A stretch of DNA of 64,000 nt from Janibacter cremeus (GCF_029395675.1 NZ_CP115184.1:62001-126000), one strand, 5' to 3'; numbered from the stretch's first letter, positions 39,842 to 48,838 are shown. Program-made: numbers and translations. The notes: a model not told the origin generated them from the sequence alone.

Positions 39842-41663
39842 CTGCTGGGTACGCGCACTGGCGCATCCAAGCGACTGCGGAGTGTCTGGGACTAGTCGTG
39901 GACGCCAGCAATTGGTCGGCAGCAAGGCTCGGGACGTCGACACTTGATACAAGCTCGTGAGCAGTGGATTCGATGGACTCCCCGGGTGTAAAGAGCTCTT
40001 CGGACATCTTCTCACCAGGACGCAGGCCGGTATAAATGATCTCGATGTCCTTCTGCTGCGACAGGTCGATGAGTGTTTTGGCCACGTCGACGATTTTCAT
40101 CGGCTCGCCCATATCGAGCACCATGACTTGACCATCGCGCCCTATGGCGGCTGCTTGGAGCACGAGCTGACATGCCTCTGGAATGAGCATGAAGTATCGC
40201 TCGACGTCGGGGTGGGTTACTGTGATCGGACCGCCTCGCTCAATCTGCGAGGTGAAGGCCGTGATGACTGATCCGCGGGACCCGAGGACGTTGCCGAATC
40301 GGACGCTGACGTAGGTGTGATCGTCTATGTCCGCGAAGTAGGCCGTCAGCCGTTCTGTGACCCGCTTGCTGTAGCCAAGTACGCAGGAGGGGTTCGCCGC
40401 CTTGTCCGTCGATACGTTGACGAAGGTGGACACGCTGGCGGTGTGCGCCGCCCGCAGGACATTGAGCGTGCCGAGCACATTGGTCTTCCAGGCCTCCTCT
40501 GGGTACATCTCAAGGAGGGGTAGGTGCTTTAGCGCTGCCGCGTGGAAGACGACATCGGGACGATGATGTTGGAAGACCTCGACCATGCGGTCGGCGTCGC
40601 GGATATCGGCAAGGACGACGTCATCGGACTCGAGGAGCCCTTGTCCCGTGACGGACAGTTGGGTGCCGTGCAGCGCGGACTCATCACGATCGAGCATGAT
40701 GAGCCGACTGGGCCCGAACTTGCCGATCTGGCGACACAACTCGGATCCGATGGAGCCTCCTGCGCCCGTAACGAGGACGGTGCGTCCGGAAATGGTGTCG
40801 GCGATGGCGGTGGCGTCGAGCTCGATCGGGCGACGCCCCAGGAAGTCAGCCAGATCAAGACTGCGCAGGTCGCTCCCACCGACCGGGCCCAGGATCTCGT
40901 CAGCACGGGGGAGGATCAACGTCGACAGGCCCGCATCCTCTGCGAGGGCGCGTAGGGTGCGCACCAACTCGGCGCTCGCGCTCGGAACTGCGATGGCGAG
41001 CGTGGTCGCTTCCGTCTTCTCGGCGATGTTCACGAGGTCCGGCGTGGCTCCGAGGACGCGGACCCCGTCGATGCGCATCCTGCGCTTGGACTTGTTGTCG
41101 TCGATGAGCCCGACGGGGACCATGCTTCCCGATGGGTCCCGGACAAGGGTGCGCACGAGCTGGCGACCCCCTTCACCGGCTCCGAACACGAGGACTCGTT
41201 GCTCCGCTGCCGAGGAGGGAGCGATGTGCGAGCGAGCAGTACGCAGGACGAAACGTGCGCCGAACATCCCGATCAGCGCCACCGCGCCAGCCGTGACGGG
41301 GAGGGATCGGGGACCGAGGTTCCACGGCCCGAACACGGTCACGACCTGCAAGGGCAGCGCCCACAGCGCGACTGTGCGGGTGAGGTCGATGATCTCCTCG
41401 TAGGAACCCCGAAGGTGACCCACGGCATATGGGCCGGCAATGCCGCCCAGTAGAAGGTGAGCGGCAAGGGCGATCAGCGCGAGTTGAGCGATGGGAGCCG
41501 AAAACGTGGCCGCCGGGTTGAAGTCATACCGTAGCCACGCTGCGAGGAACACGGCGGTGGTGAGCACGAGGAGGTCGACGAAGGCCCACAGCCACCGGCC
41601 GGCTCGTTGACCCGCCGGCGGTCGAGGATTACGCGAAGACACCGATGACCTCGACATTCTCAT
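39822..41663 (-). CDS. nucleotide-sugar 4,6-dehydratase, WbpM/PglF/CapD family
   Basis: A 613-residue membrane-anchored enzyme. Four N-terminal helices are followed by a CoA-binding-like domain (VLVFGAGEGGRQLVRTLV) and a C-terminal SDR dehydratase domain. VLVTGAGGSIGSELCRQI binds NAD, NVSTDKAANP is the catalytic region of this subfamily, and FHAAALKHLPLLEMYP and GLRPGEKMSEEL follow. It converts UDP-GlcNAc to a 4-keto-6-deoxy sugar, the substrate for the DegT aminotransferase. A 56-bp fragment matching this gene is found at 30873. Confidence 0.93.
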   Translation of the reverse strand: MRMSRSSVSSRNPRPPAGQRAGRWLWAFVDLLVLTTAVFLAAWLRYDFNPAATFSAPIAQLALIALAAHLLLGGIAGPYAVGHLRGSYEEIIDLTRTVALWALPLQVVTVFGPWNLGPRSLPVTAGAVALIGMFGARFVLRTARSHIAPSSAAEQRVLVFGAGEGGRQLVRTLVRDPSGSMVPVGLIDDNKSKRRMRIDGVRVLGATPDLVNIAEKTEATTLAIAVPSASAELVRTLRALAEDAGLSTLILPRADEILGPVGGSDLRSLDLADFLGRRPIELDATAIADTISGRTVLVTGAGGSIGSELCRQIGKFGPSRLIMLDRDESALHGTQLSVTGQGLLESDDVVLADIRDADRMVEVFQHHRPDVVFHAAALKHLPLLEMYPEEAWKTNVLGTLNVLRAAHTASVSTFVNVSTDKAANPSCVLGYSKRVTERLTAYFADIDDHTYVSVRFGNVLGSRGSVITAFTSQIERGGPITVTHPDVERYFMLIPEACQLVLQAAAIGRDGQVMVLDMGEPMKIVDVAKTLIDLSQQKDIEIIYTGLRPGEKMSEELFTPGESIESTAHELVSSVDVPSLAADQLLASTTSPRHSAVAWMRQCAYPADVHATR

Positions 41664-41766
41664 TCATGCTGTTCGGCACGCGTCCTTCGTCCTCCCTGGC
41701 CTCGTGGCGTCGCGTCGAGAGTCCTTCGGCCCCTCGTCGCGGAATCTATCAGTCGCGCTCATGGGC

Positions 41767-43191
41767 TCATCGACGGCTGTTGGCCAAGCGCCTCTCGCGA
41801 CCTTGCTTGCGCGCCGCCCGCGACGTCGGGTGGTGCTCCTCGGCGTAGTAACCGTAGTAACCGCTGCCGTAGCCACCCGACGAGGCGTGCCCGACGCGGT
41901 TGAGGACCAGGCCGAGGAGCGTGTTGTCGACAGCGCATAGGGACTCGAGGGTTGCCTTGAGCTGCTCCTTGCGCACGATGGTCGTCCCTACGAGGACGAT
42001 CACACCGTCGACCTTCGTGCTGAGGACCACGGCATCCGTGACGGGCAGGACCGGTGGGGTGTCGATGAGCACGTAGTCGAACCGGACGGACAGCTGCGCG
42101 AGAACGCGACTCATGGCCTCGGACGCGAGGAGCTCGCTCGGGTTCGGTGGGATCGCCCCTGCCCCGATCACCTCAAGCCTGTCAGCGCCGTACGGCTGGA
42201 GCACGTCGTCGAGATCCGCCCGGTCGATGAGGACATCGGTCAGTCCAGCAGAACCCTCGAGGCCGAGGTACTCCAGCAGTCGGGGGCGGCGCAGGTCGGC
42301 CTCGATGAGACATACGCTGGAGCCGGACTGGGCCAGAGTGAGCGCGAGGTTCGCGATCGTCGTGGACTTGCCCTCGCCTGGGATGGAGGAGGTGAGCATG
42401 ATCGTCCGGGGATGGTTGGCGGCGTCCACGAACATCAGGTTGGTGCGCACCGCACGGAAGGCCTCGGAGCGCGGTGACGACGGGTCCGACTGCACGATGA
42501 GCGGCTCCTTGCCGGCACGCGGGTCGTAGTGAACCGCGCCGATGACCGGCTCCTCGGTGACCTCATCGACGTCCTCGTCGGTGCGCACCGTGGTATCCAC
42601 CATGTGGCGCAGGACGGCCAGACCGACTCCGAGCAGCAGGCCGAGGACGAGCCCGAGTCCGAGATTGCGCACGGGAACAGGGCTCGTCGGGGTCTCACTT
42701 GTGACCGCCGGCTCGACGAGAGTGACCTTGATCGGCGACATGCCGGACCCCTCCGGTGTCTCCACCTCGGCAACGACCTCGGGGAAGGTCTCGCCGATCG
42801 CGTCGGCAACCGCCTCGGCGTGCGTGGGCGAGGAGTCGGTAACACTCACCTCGATCAGGACGGTGTCCGGAGGAGTGGTGACCGTGATCTGCTCCGCCAG
42901 GTCCGCGCTCGTCTCCTCGCCACCGAGCTCGTCGATCACCGGGTTCAACGCCCGGGGGGTAGTCAACAGCGAGGCATAGGACTTCACCCGCTGCTGGGTG
43001 AAGGTGCTTCCCTGCTGCAGGGCCGTGCTGTCCTCGGCGCCAGAGACCGAGACGAAGAACTGCGTGCTGGAGGTGTACTGCTTCGTCTGCAGGGCGGTCC
43101 ACCCAGCTGCCAGTCCGACGACGACGAGCGTCGTGATGACGATGGTCATCCATCGTTTGCGAACGATCCTCAGGTAGTCCTGCAGCTCCAC
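41767..43191 (-). CDS. polysaccharide co-polymerase and tyrosine autokinase (Wzc-like)
   Basis: A 474-residue fusion of a Wzz-type chain-length domain with a BY-kinase. Residues 1-190 hold two membrane helices around an extracytoplasmic domain. The kinase has Walker A SSIPGEGKST near residue 261, Walker A' CLIEADLRRPRL, and Walker B YVLIDTPPVLPVTDA. The C-terminus has a tyrosine cluster (GYGSGYYGYYAEE) for autophosphorylation. GTG 43191 (VELQDYLRIVRKRW) is preferred to 43221 because GAGAGG stands before it and related proteins begin there. The cognate phosphatase is divergent. Confidence 0.93.
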   Translation of the reverse strand: MELQDYLRIVRKRWMTIVITTLVVVGLAAGWTALQTKQYTSSTQFFVSVSGAEDSTALQQGSTFTQQRVKSYASLLTTPRALNPVIDELGGEETSADLAEQITVTTPPDTVLIEVSVTDSSPTHAEAVADAIGETFPEVVAEVETPEGSGMSPIKVTLVEPAVTSETPTSPVPVRNLGLGLVLGLLLGVGLAVLRHMVDTTVRTDEDVDEVTEEPVIGAVHYDPRAGKEPLIVQSDPSSPRSEAFRAVRTNLMFVDAANHPRTIMLTSSIPGEGKSTTIANLALTLAQSGSSVCLIEADLRRPRLLEYLGLEGSAGLTDVLIDRADLDDVLQPYGADRLEVIGAGAIPPNPSELLASEAMSRVLAQLSVRFDYVLIDTPPVLPVTDAVVLSTKVDGVIVLVGTTIVRKEQLKATLESLCAVDNTLLGLVLNRVGHASSGGYGSGYYGYYAEEHHPTSRAARKQGRERRLANSRR

Positions 43192-43271
43192 GAGCTTGGT
43201 GCCTCTCGATAAGTTGGTCACACGGCAACCGCGAGTGTTTCACAACGGAGGCATTACGGCAGGATGTGCCC

Positions 43272-43859
43272 ATGAGCGTGCGCATCCTGACCATCTGCAC
43301 CGGCAACATCTGCCGCTCGCCATACGCCCACCTGGCGCTCCAGCACGGACTCGACGCGGTCCGGCCCGGTGCCTTCGAGGTGGCCAGCGCCGGCACCCAC
43401 GCGATGATCGACAACCCGGTCGACCCGGGCAGCGCGCGCATCCTGCAAGGGCGAGGCATCATCCACGACGACTTCGCGGCCCGCCAGATCACCGAGCGGA
43501 TACTCGAGGACGTCGACATCGTCCTCCCGCTCGAGGTCGCCCACCGCAAGATCGTGCTCTCCTACTCCCCACGCCACCTCAAGCGGGCATTCACCCTCAA
43601 GGAGTTCGCTCGGCTGCTCGACTCGGCCGATGCCCGCGAGCCGTGGACCCAGCGCCTCGCCGGCATGGGGACGCCTGAGGAGCGGTGGGCGGCGCTCCCT
43701 TCGCACCTGGCGCGTGAGCGCGGGCTGAACCGGGCCGAGGAGGGGGCCGATGACATCGCCGATCCCTACCGGCGACCGCAGGAGGCCTTCGACCAGATGG
43801 CTGTCGAGGTGGATGCTGCTGTCGATCGGATCGTGGCGTTTGAGCGGCAGTTCAGCTGA
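43272..43859 (+). CDS. low-molecular-weight protein-tyrosine phosphatase (Wzb-like)
   Basis: A 195-residue phosphatase. The active-site loop CTGNICRSP is near residue 10, and the general-acid aspartate lies in DDIADPYRRP near residue 165. It probably dephosphorylates the tyrosine cluster of the divergent Wzc-like kinase and so tunes polysaccharide export. The protein is longer than the 145-160 residues usual for Wzb, with an insert around residues 110-155. It overlaps the convergent membrane protein gene by 8 bp. Confidence 0.9.
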   Translation: MSVRILTICTGNICRSPYAHLALQHGLDAVRPGAFEVASAGTHAMIDNPVDPGSARILQGRGIIHDDFAARQITERILEDVDIVLPLEVAHRKIVLSYSPRHLKRAFTLKEFARLLDSADAREPWTQRLAGMGTPEERWAALPSHLARERGLNRAEEGADDIADPYRRPQEAFDQMAVEVDAAVDRIVAFERQFS

Positions 43860-44295
43860 GGGCAGTCTCCGGGCCGTCACTGCGGAACCGTCGCCAGCTG
43901 TAGATCATCAGCCCAATGGCGACGATGCCGGAGAAGATCAGTGTGGAGCCTGTGCCCCAGCCTGCGAAGAGCCACCACCTGTCCGGCAGCGGCCACCAGC
44001 CGGGTGCGGGCGGGTGGATGCCCCACACCGCTCCCACGGCTATGACCAGGAGCGCACCGCACAGCGTGATCAGGGCCCTGGGTGCCGACTGCACGCTCTC
44101 CGCGGCGGCCTTGAGTGCGGCCCGCCGGACCGGCTCGACCCGACGGCGGGCCCACTCGTATTGCTGCGACAGCAGGAGGAGGCCGGCGGCGAGCGCCAGC
44201 AGTCCTGGTCCGGGGAGGACCAGGGCTGCCACGCCGACGACGACGAGGAGCCATCCGAGGGTGAGCTTGGCGATGCGTTTGGTTTGGTTGGTCAT
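43852..44295 (-). CDS. PGPGW/TIGR02611 family membrane protein
   Basis: A 147-residue protein with three or four hydrophobic helices and the family motif VLPGPGLLALAAGLLLLSQQ near residue 26. A basic amphipathic loop follows (YEWARRRVEPVRRAALKAAA). The function is unknown. The ATG at 44295 is used because the longer upstream frame is encoded by REP-like sequence. Confidence 0.82.
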   Translation of the reverse strand: MTNQTKRIAKLTLGWLLVVVGVAALVLPGPGLLALAAGLLLLSQQYEWARRRVEPVRRAALKAAAESVQSAPRALITLCGALLVIAVGAVWGIHPPAPGWWPLPDRWWLFAGWGTGSTLIFSGIVAIGLMIYSWRRFRSDGPETALS

Positions 44296-44332
44296 GGTGC
44301 TTCTTGGGTTGGGGTTCGTGATTGCGAGGTCG

Positions 44333-44427
44333 TGATTTCGAGGCTCGCCCGCTGCGCGGACTCGCACCTCAATCACCGGGGTGCGCCTCAATCACTAACC
44401 GGTTCCTCGCACCTCAATCACCGGTGA
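44333..44427. repeat. REP-like palindromic element, two copies
   Basis: A full copy (TGATTTCGAGGCTCGCCCG ... CTCGCACCTCAATCACC) and a partial copy (CCTCGCACCTCAATCACC) in the GATT/AATC variant. The end of rmlA, including its stop codon, lies in the partial copy, so the C-terminal residues of RmlA are set by the repeat. Confidence 0.8.
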
Positions 44428-45280
44428 GGAGGTCGAGGAGGTAGCGGCCGTAGCCGCTCTTGATCAGCGGCTCGGCGCGTGAGCGCAGGCCGTCGTCGTC
44501 GATGAAGCCCATCCGCCAGGCGACCTCCTCGGGGCAGCCCACCTTTAGGCCCTGCCGGCTCTCGAGGGTGCGCACGTAGGTGCTCGCGTCGTTGAGGGAG
44601 TCGAAGGTGCCGGTGTCCAGCCACGCCGTGCCGCGGGGGAGGACCTCGACGTGCAGCCGGCCCTCGTCGAGGTAGGCGCGGTTGAGGTCGGTGATCTCCA
44701 GCTCGCCCCGCGCCGAGGGCCGCAGCTGCCGAGCGCGGTCGACGACGGTGTCGTCGTAGAAGTACAGACCCGGCACCGCGTAGCGGCTGCGCGGATTCTC
44801 CGGCTTCTCCTCCAGGGAGGTGGCCCTCCCTTCGCCATCGAAGTCCACCACGCCGTAGGCGCGCGGGTCGGCGACCTGGTAGCCGAAGATCGCCGCCCCG
44901 TCGACGTGCGCGAACCGGCGCAGCCGGGTGCCCAGCCCCGGCCCGTAGAAGATGTTGTCGCCGAGCACGAGCGCGGCCGGCCCACCGGCGAGGTGCTCCT
45001 CCCCGATGAGGAAGGCCTGTGCCAGTCCGTCCGGGGAGGGCTGCTGCGCATACGTGATCGAGACGCCGAACTGGTGGCCGTCACCGAGCAGCCGCTCGAA
45101 GTCGGGCGCCTCGTGCGGAGTCGTGATGACGAGGACGTCCGTGATCCCCGCAAGCATCAGCGTGCTCAGCGGGTAGTAGATCATCGGCTTGTCGTAGACC
45201 GGCACCAGCTGCTTGGAGACGCCGAGCGTGATCGGGTGCAGTCTGGTCCCGGTCCCCCCGGCGAGGATGATCCCGCGCAT
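44414..45280 (-). CDS. rmlA: glucose-1-phosphate thymidylyltransferase
   Basis: A 288-residue nucleotidyltransferase for the first step of dTDP-rhamnose synthesis. The nucleotide-binding motif [13 protein letters not shown] is at the N-terminus. [34 protein letters not shown] with the metal aspartate, and [20 protein letters not shown] are all present. Length is normal. The other rml genes lie 2-5 kb to the right. Confidence 0.96.
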   Translation of the reverse strand: MRGIILAGGTGTRLHPITLGVSKQLVPVYDKPMIYYPLSTLMLAGITDVLVITTPHEAPDFERLLGDGHQFGVSITYAQQPSPDGLAQAFLIGEEHLAGGPAALVLGDNIFYGPGLGTRLRRFAHVDGAAIFGYQVADPRAYGVVDFDGEGRATSLEEKPENPRSRYAVPGLYFYDDTVVDRARQLRPSARGELEITDLNRAYLDEGRLHVEVLPRGTAWLDTGTFDSLNDASTYVRTLESRQGLKVGCPEEVAWRMGFIDDDGLRSRAEPLIKSGYGRYLLDLLTGD

Positions 45281-45314
45281 CCCTCAAGGTAGCGCCCCGC
45301 AGTAGTGTGCCGCC

Positions 45315-46151
45315 ATGGCTCGCTCTCCGGATCGCCGCTCGTCCGCCCTGGCGCTCGTCGTGGCCCTCGTGCTCCTGGTGCTCGTCGTGGGCCTGTGGGC
45401 CTTCGTCTTCCTCGACCATCGGCAGGCATCCTCTGCCCAGGCGTCCACGACCGGCAGCGGCGCGGGTTCCTCGTCCTCCGGCGAGTCGAGCAGCTCCCCG
45501 AGCCCGGAGTCGAGCAGCTCCGATGGCGACGAGGGCGCGGCCGAGGGGGAGTGGAGCATGGACGACGCGCGCGAGGCCTTCGCCGCCGACGGGTCGCGAG
45601 TGCTCGTGCTCGGCGACGAGACCGGTGACGGCTGGGACGAGTGGGCCTTCCTGCTGGCGGAGTCGCAGGGCATGCCCGGGGCGATGTGGATGACCCAGAC
45701 GGAGAACGGCTACAGCGGGGTCACCGAGGACACGCGGCTGTGGTCCGGCGGGATGACCGAGGCCACCGCCGACTACCCGGTGGAGCACTGGGACCCGATG
45801 TGGCCCTCGGCCGACCCGGACCTGGTGCTGCTGAGCTACGGGCACCACTACTCCTCCGAGGACGAGGCGACGCAGTCCATGGAGGAGCTGCGCGCGGCCA
45901 TCGCCGAGGAGGCCCCGAAGACCCCGATCGTCGTCGTCCTGCAGAACCCGCAGGCCGACGACGCCAACGCGTCGGTGCGCGAGGCGATCGCCGGGTGGGC
46001 GGAGGAGTCCGGGCTGCCGACGATCGACGTGGCGGCCGCCTTCGCCGAGTCCGACCAGCCGCCGGACAATCTGCGGCTGGACGAGATGCACCCCTCGACC
46101 GCCGGCTCGCAGCTGTGGGCGGAGACGGTGGAGGAGGCGCTCGCCGGCTGA
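45315..46151 (+). CDS. membrane-anchored SGNH-like protein lacking the catalytic serine
   Basis: A 278-residue protein with one N-terminal membrane helix (ALVVALVLLVLVVGLWAFVF), a Ser/Gly/Pro-rich linker (about residues 37-75) and an extracytoplasmic domain. The domain follows the SGNH layout: VLVLGDETGDGW (block I, but GDE instead of GDS), LLSYGHHYSSED in the block III position, and DEMHPSTAGSQLWAE (block V, Asp-x-x-His). The nucleophile serine is therefore missing. It may bind rather than cleave polysaccharide esters. It sits next to rmlA and is divergent from it. Confidence 0.7.
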   Translation: MARSPDRRSSALALVVALVLLVLVVGLWAFVFLDHRQASSAQASTTGSGAGSSSSGESSSSPSPESSSSDGDEGAAEGEWSMDDAREAFAADGSRVLVLGDETGDGWDEWAFLLAESQGMPGAMWMTQTENGYSGVTEDTRLWSGGMTEATADYPVEHWDPMWPSADPDLVLLSYGHHYSSEDEATQSMEELRAAIAEEAPKTPIVVVLQNPQADDANASVREAIAGWAEESGLPTIDVAAAFAESDQPPDNLRLDEMHPSTAGSQLWAETVEEALAG

Positions 46152-46190
46152 CGCGACGTCCCGCGAGTTCGTGTCGCGCACGACCGATAG

Positions 46191-46208
46191 CGACAGCCCC
46201 GGCTGTCG
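46191..46208. promoter_or_regulatory. palindrome CGACAGCC-CC-GGCTGTCG
   Basis: A perfect 18-bp palindrome 40 bp after the SGNH-like gene and 43 bp before the decayed toxin gene. It may be a terminator stem or an operator for the toxin-antitoxin region. Confidence 0.4.
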
Positions 46209-46250
46209 GCACCCGCTGACACGCTTCCTTCCACCCGAGAGAAGGAACGA

Positions 46251-46748
46251 ATGGGCATGGGACGACGACGGTGGGTAACCATTGCCGATCCGGTTGGCCT
46301 GCGATCGTGCTACGACCCGTGGGGCAACCCCGGGTTGGGCGGTGAACGGACACTTGCCGGCCAGCCGAAGGCGATGCTGACCGACTTGGAGACGCTGAGC
46401 GGACTGGTCTCAGACCTCGAGTTCACGATGCTGCGGGCGGAGCTGCGCAAGAAGTTCAGCCGGGCGAGTCAGGGGAAGCTCCGTCTGACGCGCAATGAGC
46501 ATCGCGAGGAGGTCGTTCAAAGCGAACGCCAACGCAGGATTCTTGAGATACGCCTCAATGACTGACAGGAGCGCCCGCCCGGCGCTGGGGCATGGAAGAT
46601 CCGCTGCTACTACTCCGAGCCCGCACATCAACAGCGCATGTTGCTGGCCCTCGCAATTCATGCAAAGCCACCTGGGCGCTCGGGTCTTGATGAGCAGAAC
46701 CGTCGCATGGACGAGGCCTCGGACCGCTTGGACAACCATTACTCCTGA
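46251..46748 (+). pseudogene. HigB/Gp49-like toxin gene interrupted by an in-frame TGA
   Basis: One frame runs from ATG 46251 (with AGAAGGA before it) to TGA 46748, but it is broken by a TGA at 46563-46565. After the break it encodes WKIRCYYSEPAHQQRMLLAL and a C-terminal ARRR-like helical end (LDEQNRRMDEASDRL), resembling RelE/HigB-type phage Gp49 toxins. The part before the break ends RRILEIRL, as expected for the strand preceding that segment. A CGA-to-TGA change would explain the stop. The N-terminal 40 residues are not recognised. An XRE antitoxin gene follows in the usual HigBA order. Confidence 0.6.
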
Positions 46749-46764
46749 CCCGGCAGAAGGCGCC

Positions 46765-46797
46765 GTACGGGTTCCGTACACATGACTTATCAGTCAT
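46765..46797. promoter_or_regulatory. two palindromic operators before the antitoxin gene
   Basis: GTACGG-GTT-CCGTAC (46765-46779) and ATGACT-TATC-AGTCAT (46782-46797) are perfect inverted repeats 44-76 bp upstream of the HigA-like start. Paired palindromes of this kind suit autoregulation by an XRE-type antitoxin. Confidence 0.6.
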
Positions 46798-46840
46798 ACT
46801 GGCACCTTGATCGAAGGGGCGACGAGCGTGAGGAGGCGAC

Positions 46841-47251
46841 ATGGACCTGGACGAGATCTTCGGAATTGACCAGGAGGACGCGACGGCCCGATTGGCTGCT
46901 CTCCTGGTCGACGAGGACGAGAGGCTGATCGACCGCCTCATCGAGATGCGTCGAGCCGCCGGCCTGAAGCAGAGGGACGTTGCCGAGCTCCTTGGCATCA
47001 CCCAGAGCGCGATCGCCAAGTTTGAGTCCGCCGAGCGCGACCCGAGGCTGAGCACGGTCCGAAGGTATGCGTTGGCGGTTGGCGCGGCCGTGCGGCATGA
47101 CGTGCAGGCGAACGAGGAGACGACTGATTCCGATGTGCCCGTGCGGGGTTCGCGCCCGGTGAAGACCGAGGCCAAGAAGAAGTCGGTCAACAAGATGTCC
47201 GGTGGGCGATTTGCCCAGCCGACGAGAGCACGGCGACGTCCGGTCGGCTGA
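46841..47251 (+). CDS. XRE family antitoxin (HigA-like)
   Basis: A 136-residue protein with an N-terminal helical segment and a Cro/C1 helix-turn-helix (KQRDVAELLGITQSAIAKFE, about residues 43-62). The C-terminal tail is basic (KTEAKKKSVNKM). GAGGAGGCGAC precedes ATG 46841. It follows the decayed HigB-like toxin by 92 bp and has its own palindromic operators, so it may persist as an orphan regulator or anti-addiction gene. Confidence 0.8.
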   Translation: MDLDEIFGIDQEDATARLAALLVDEDERLIDRLIEMRRAAGLKQRDVAELLGITQSAIAKFESAERDPRLSTVRRYALAVGAAVRHDVQANEETTDSDVPVRGSRPVKTEAKKKSVNKMSGGRFAQPTRARRRPVG

Positions 47252-47275
47252 CGCGGGAACAGATAGCCTCCGATC

Positions 47276-48691
47276 ATGGCGATGCAGCTCGAGCACACCG
47301 AGGTCCCCGGACTGCTCGTGCTGCGTATGCCGGTCCACCGGGACACGCGCGGCTGGTTCCAGGAGGCCTGGCAGCGGGAGAAGATGACCGCGCTCGGGCT
47401 GCCCGACTTCGGCCCGGTGCAGCACAACGTCTCCCACAACGCCGTCCGCGGGTCCACGCGCGGGATCCACGCCGAGCCGTGGGACAAGCTCGTCACCGTC
47501 GTGCACGGGGCGGTCTTCGGCGCGTGGGTCGACCTGCGCGAGGGGGAGACCTTCGGCGCGACCTTCACCACCGAGATCGCGCCGGGTACCGCGGTCTTCG
47601 TGCCCCGCGGCGTCGGTAACTCCTACCAGGCGCTCACCGACGGAGCCGTCTACTCCTACCTCGTCAACGCGCACTGGCGCCCCGACCTGACCTACACCGC
47701 GCTCGCCCTCGACGACCCCACCGCCGCCATCGACTGGCCGATCCCGCTGTCGCAGGCCGAGATCTCGCCCAAGGACCAGGCGAACCCGACCCTGGAGGGG
47801 GTCACCCCCTTCGCCCGGCGTCGGCCGTTGATCCTCGGGGGGAGCGGGCAGATCGGCTCGGCCCTGCGCGCGCTGCTGCCCGATGCGCTCGCGCCCACGC
47901 GCGCGGAGCTGGACCTGACCGACCGCGCGGCCGTGGCCGCCCTCGCCCTCGGCGAGCACGACCTGGTCATCAACGCCGCCGCGATGACCGCCGTCGACGC
48001 CGCCGAGAGCGACGAAGGGCGCCGCCTGGCCTGGCGGCTCAACGCCGAGCTGCCCACCCAGCTGGCCCGCCGCGCCGCGAGCGAGCGCTTCACCCTCGTG
48101 CACTACTCCACCGACTACGTCTTCGACGGGCAGACCGAGGTCCACGACGAGGACGAAGCCCTCGCCCCGCTGTCCGTCTACGGGCAGAGCAAGGCCGCCG
48201 GGGACCTCGCCGTCACGCTCGCCCCGCGCCACTACCTGCTGCGCACAGCGTGGGTGGTCGGGGACGGGGCCAACTTCGTGCGCACCATGGCCCGCCTCGC
48301 GGACGAAGGGGGTACCCCCGCCGTCGTCGACGACCAGCACGGGCGGATCTCCCTCGCCTCGGAGATCGCGGCGGCGACGCTGCACCTGGTGGAGCGCTCC
48401 GCTTCCTTCGGCACGTACAACGTCACCCAGGCCGGTGAGCCGTTGACCTGGGCGGGGGTCGCCCGGGAGGTCTTCGCGCTGCGCGGGCGCTCGCGGGAGG
48501 GCGTCACCGGGATCAGCACGCAGGAGTACGGCGCCCCGGCGCCGCGGCCGCGGCACAGCACCCTGTCGCTGGACCGGTTGCGCCAGACGGGTTTCCAGCC
48601 CGTCGACCAGGTCGAGGCGCTGCGCCGGTACGTGGCCTCGGGGCTCGCGCCCGGGGACGCCCACGCCCCGGCCACCGATTCAGGTGTCTGA
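47276..48691 (+). CDS. rmlC-rmlD: fused dTDP-4-dehydrorhamnose 3,5-epimerase / reductase
   Basis: A 471-residue fusion. Residues 1-185 are a RmlC cupin (RDTRGWFQEAWQ, HNVSHNAVRGSTRGIHAEP, FVPRGVGNSYQAL). A short linker leads to RmlD (LILGGSGQIGSALRALLP near residue 185, INAAAMTAVDAAE, YSTDYVFDG, YGQSKAAGD with catalytic Tyr/Lys). It carries out the last two steps of dTDP-rhamnose synthesis in one chain. In the RmlC part the usual R-G-x-H catalytic histidine is kept in TRGIH. A strong hairpin follows. Confidence 0.93.
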   Translation: MAMQLEHTEVPGLLVLRMPVHRDTRGWFQEAWQREKMTALGLPDFGPVQHNVSHNAVRGSTRGIHAEPWDKLVTVVHGAVFGAWVDLREGETFGATFTTEIAPGTAVFVPRGVGNSYQALTDGAVYSYLVNAHWRPDLTYTALALDDPTAAIDWPIPLSQAEISPKDQANPTLEGVTPFARRRPLILGGSGQIGSALRALLPDALAPTRAELDLTDRAAVAALALGEHDLVINAAAMTAVDAAESDEGRRLAWRLNAELPTQLARRAASERFTLVHYSTDYVFDGQTEVHDEDEALAPLSVYGQSKAAGDLAVTLAPRHYLLRTAWVVGDGANFVRTMARLADEGGTPAVVDDQHGRISLASEIAAATLHLVERSASFGTYNVTQAGEPLTWAGVAREVFALRGRSREGVTGISTQEYGAPAPRPRHSTLSLDRLRQTGFQPVDQVEALRRYVASGLAPGDAHAPATDSGV

Positions 48692-48756
48692 GGGGCAGGT
48701 CAGAAAACTTACTGCTCTCTTACCCTTGATTTACCATTCAATGTACTCCAGAGTAG

Positions 48757-48793
48757 GAGTGCACCCCCGCTGGGGAAGAGCGGGGGTGCACTC
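48757..48793. terminator. perfect 15-bp stem hairpin after rmlC-rmlD
   Basis: GAGTGCACCCCCGCT, a 7-base loop, then AGCGGGGGTGCACTC. It is placed 66 bp past the rmlC-rmlD stop and 46 bp before the next gene. Confidence 0.85.
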
Positions 48794-48838
48794 ACGGGCC
48801 GCCCAGCCGAGGGCGGTCGGAAGGTGCGGAAGGTGGAC

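Noticed and set aside
46563..46565. Selenocysteine reading of the in-frame TGA in the toxin-like gene
   Set aside because: No selenocysteine insertion hairpin or selenoprotein family is recognisable, and homologous toxins have no cysteine at that place; a nonsense mutation is simpler.
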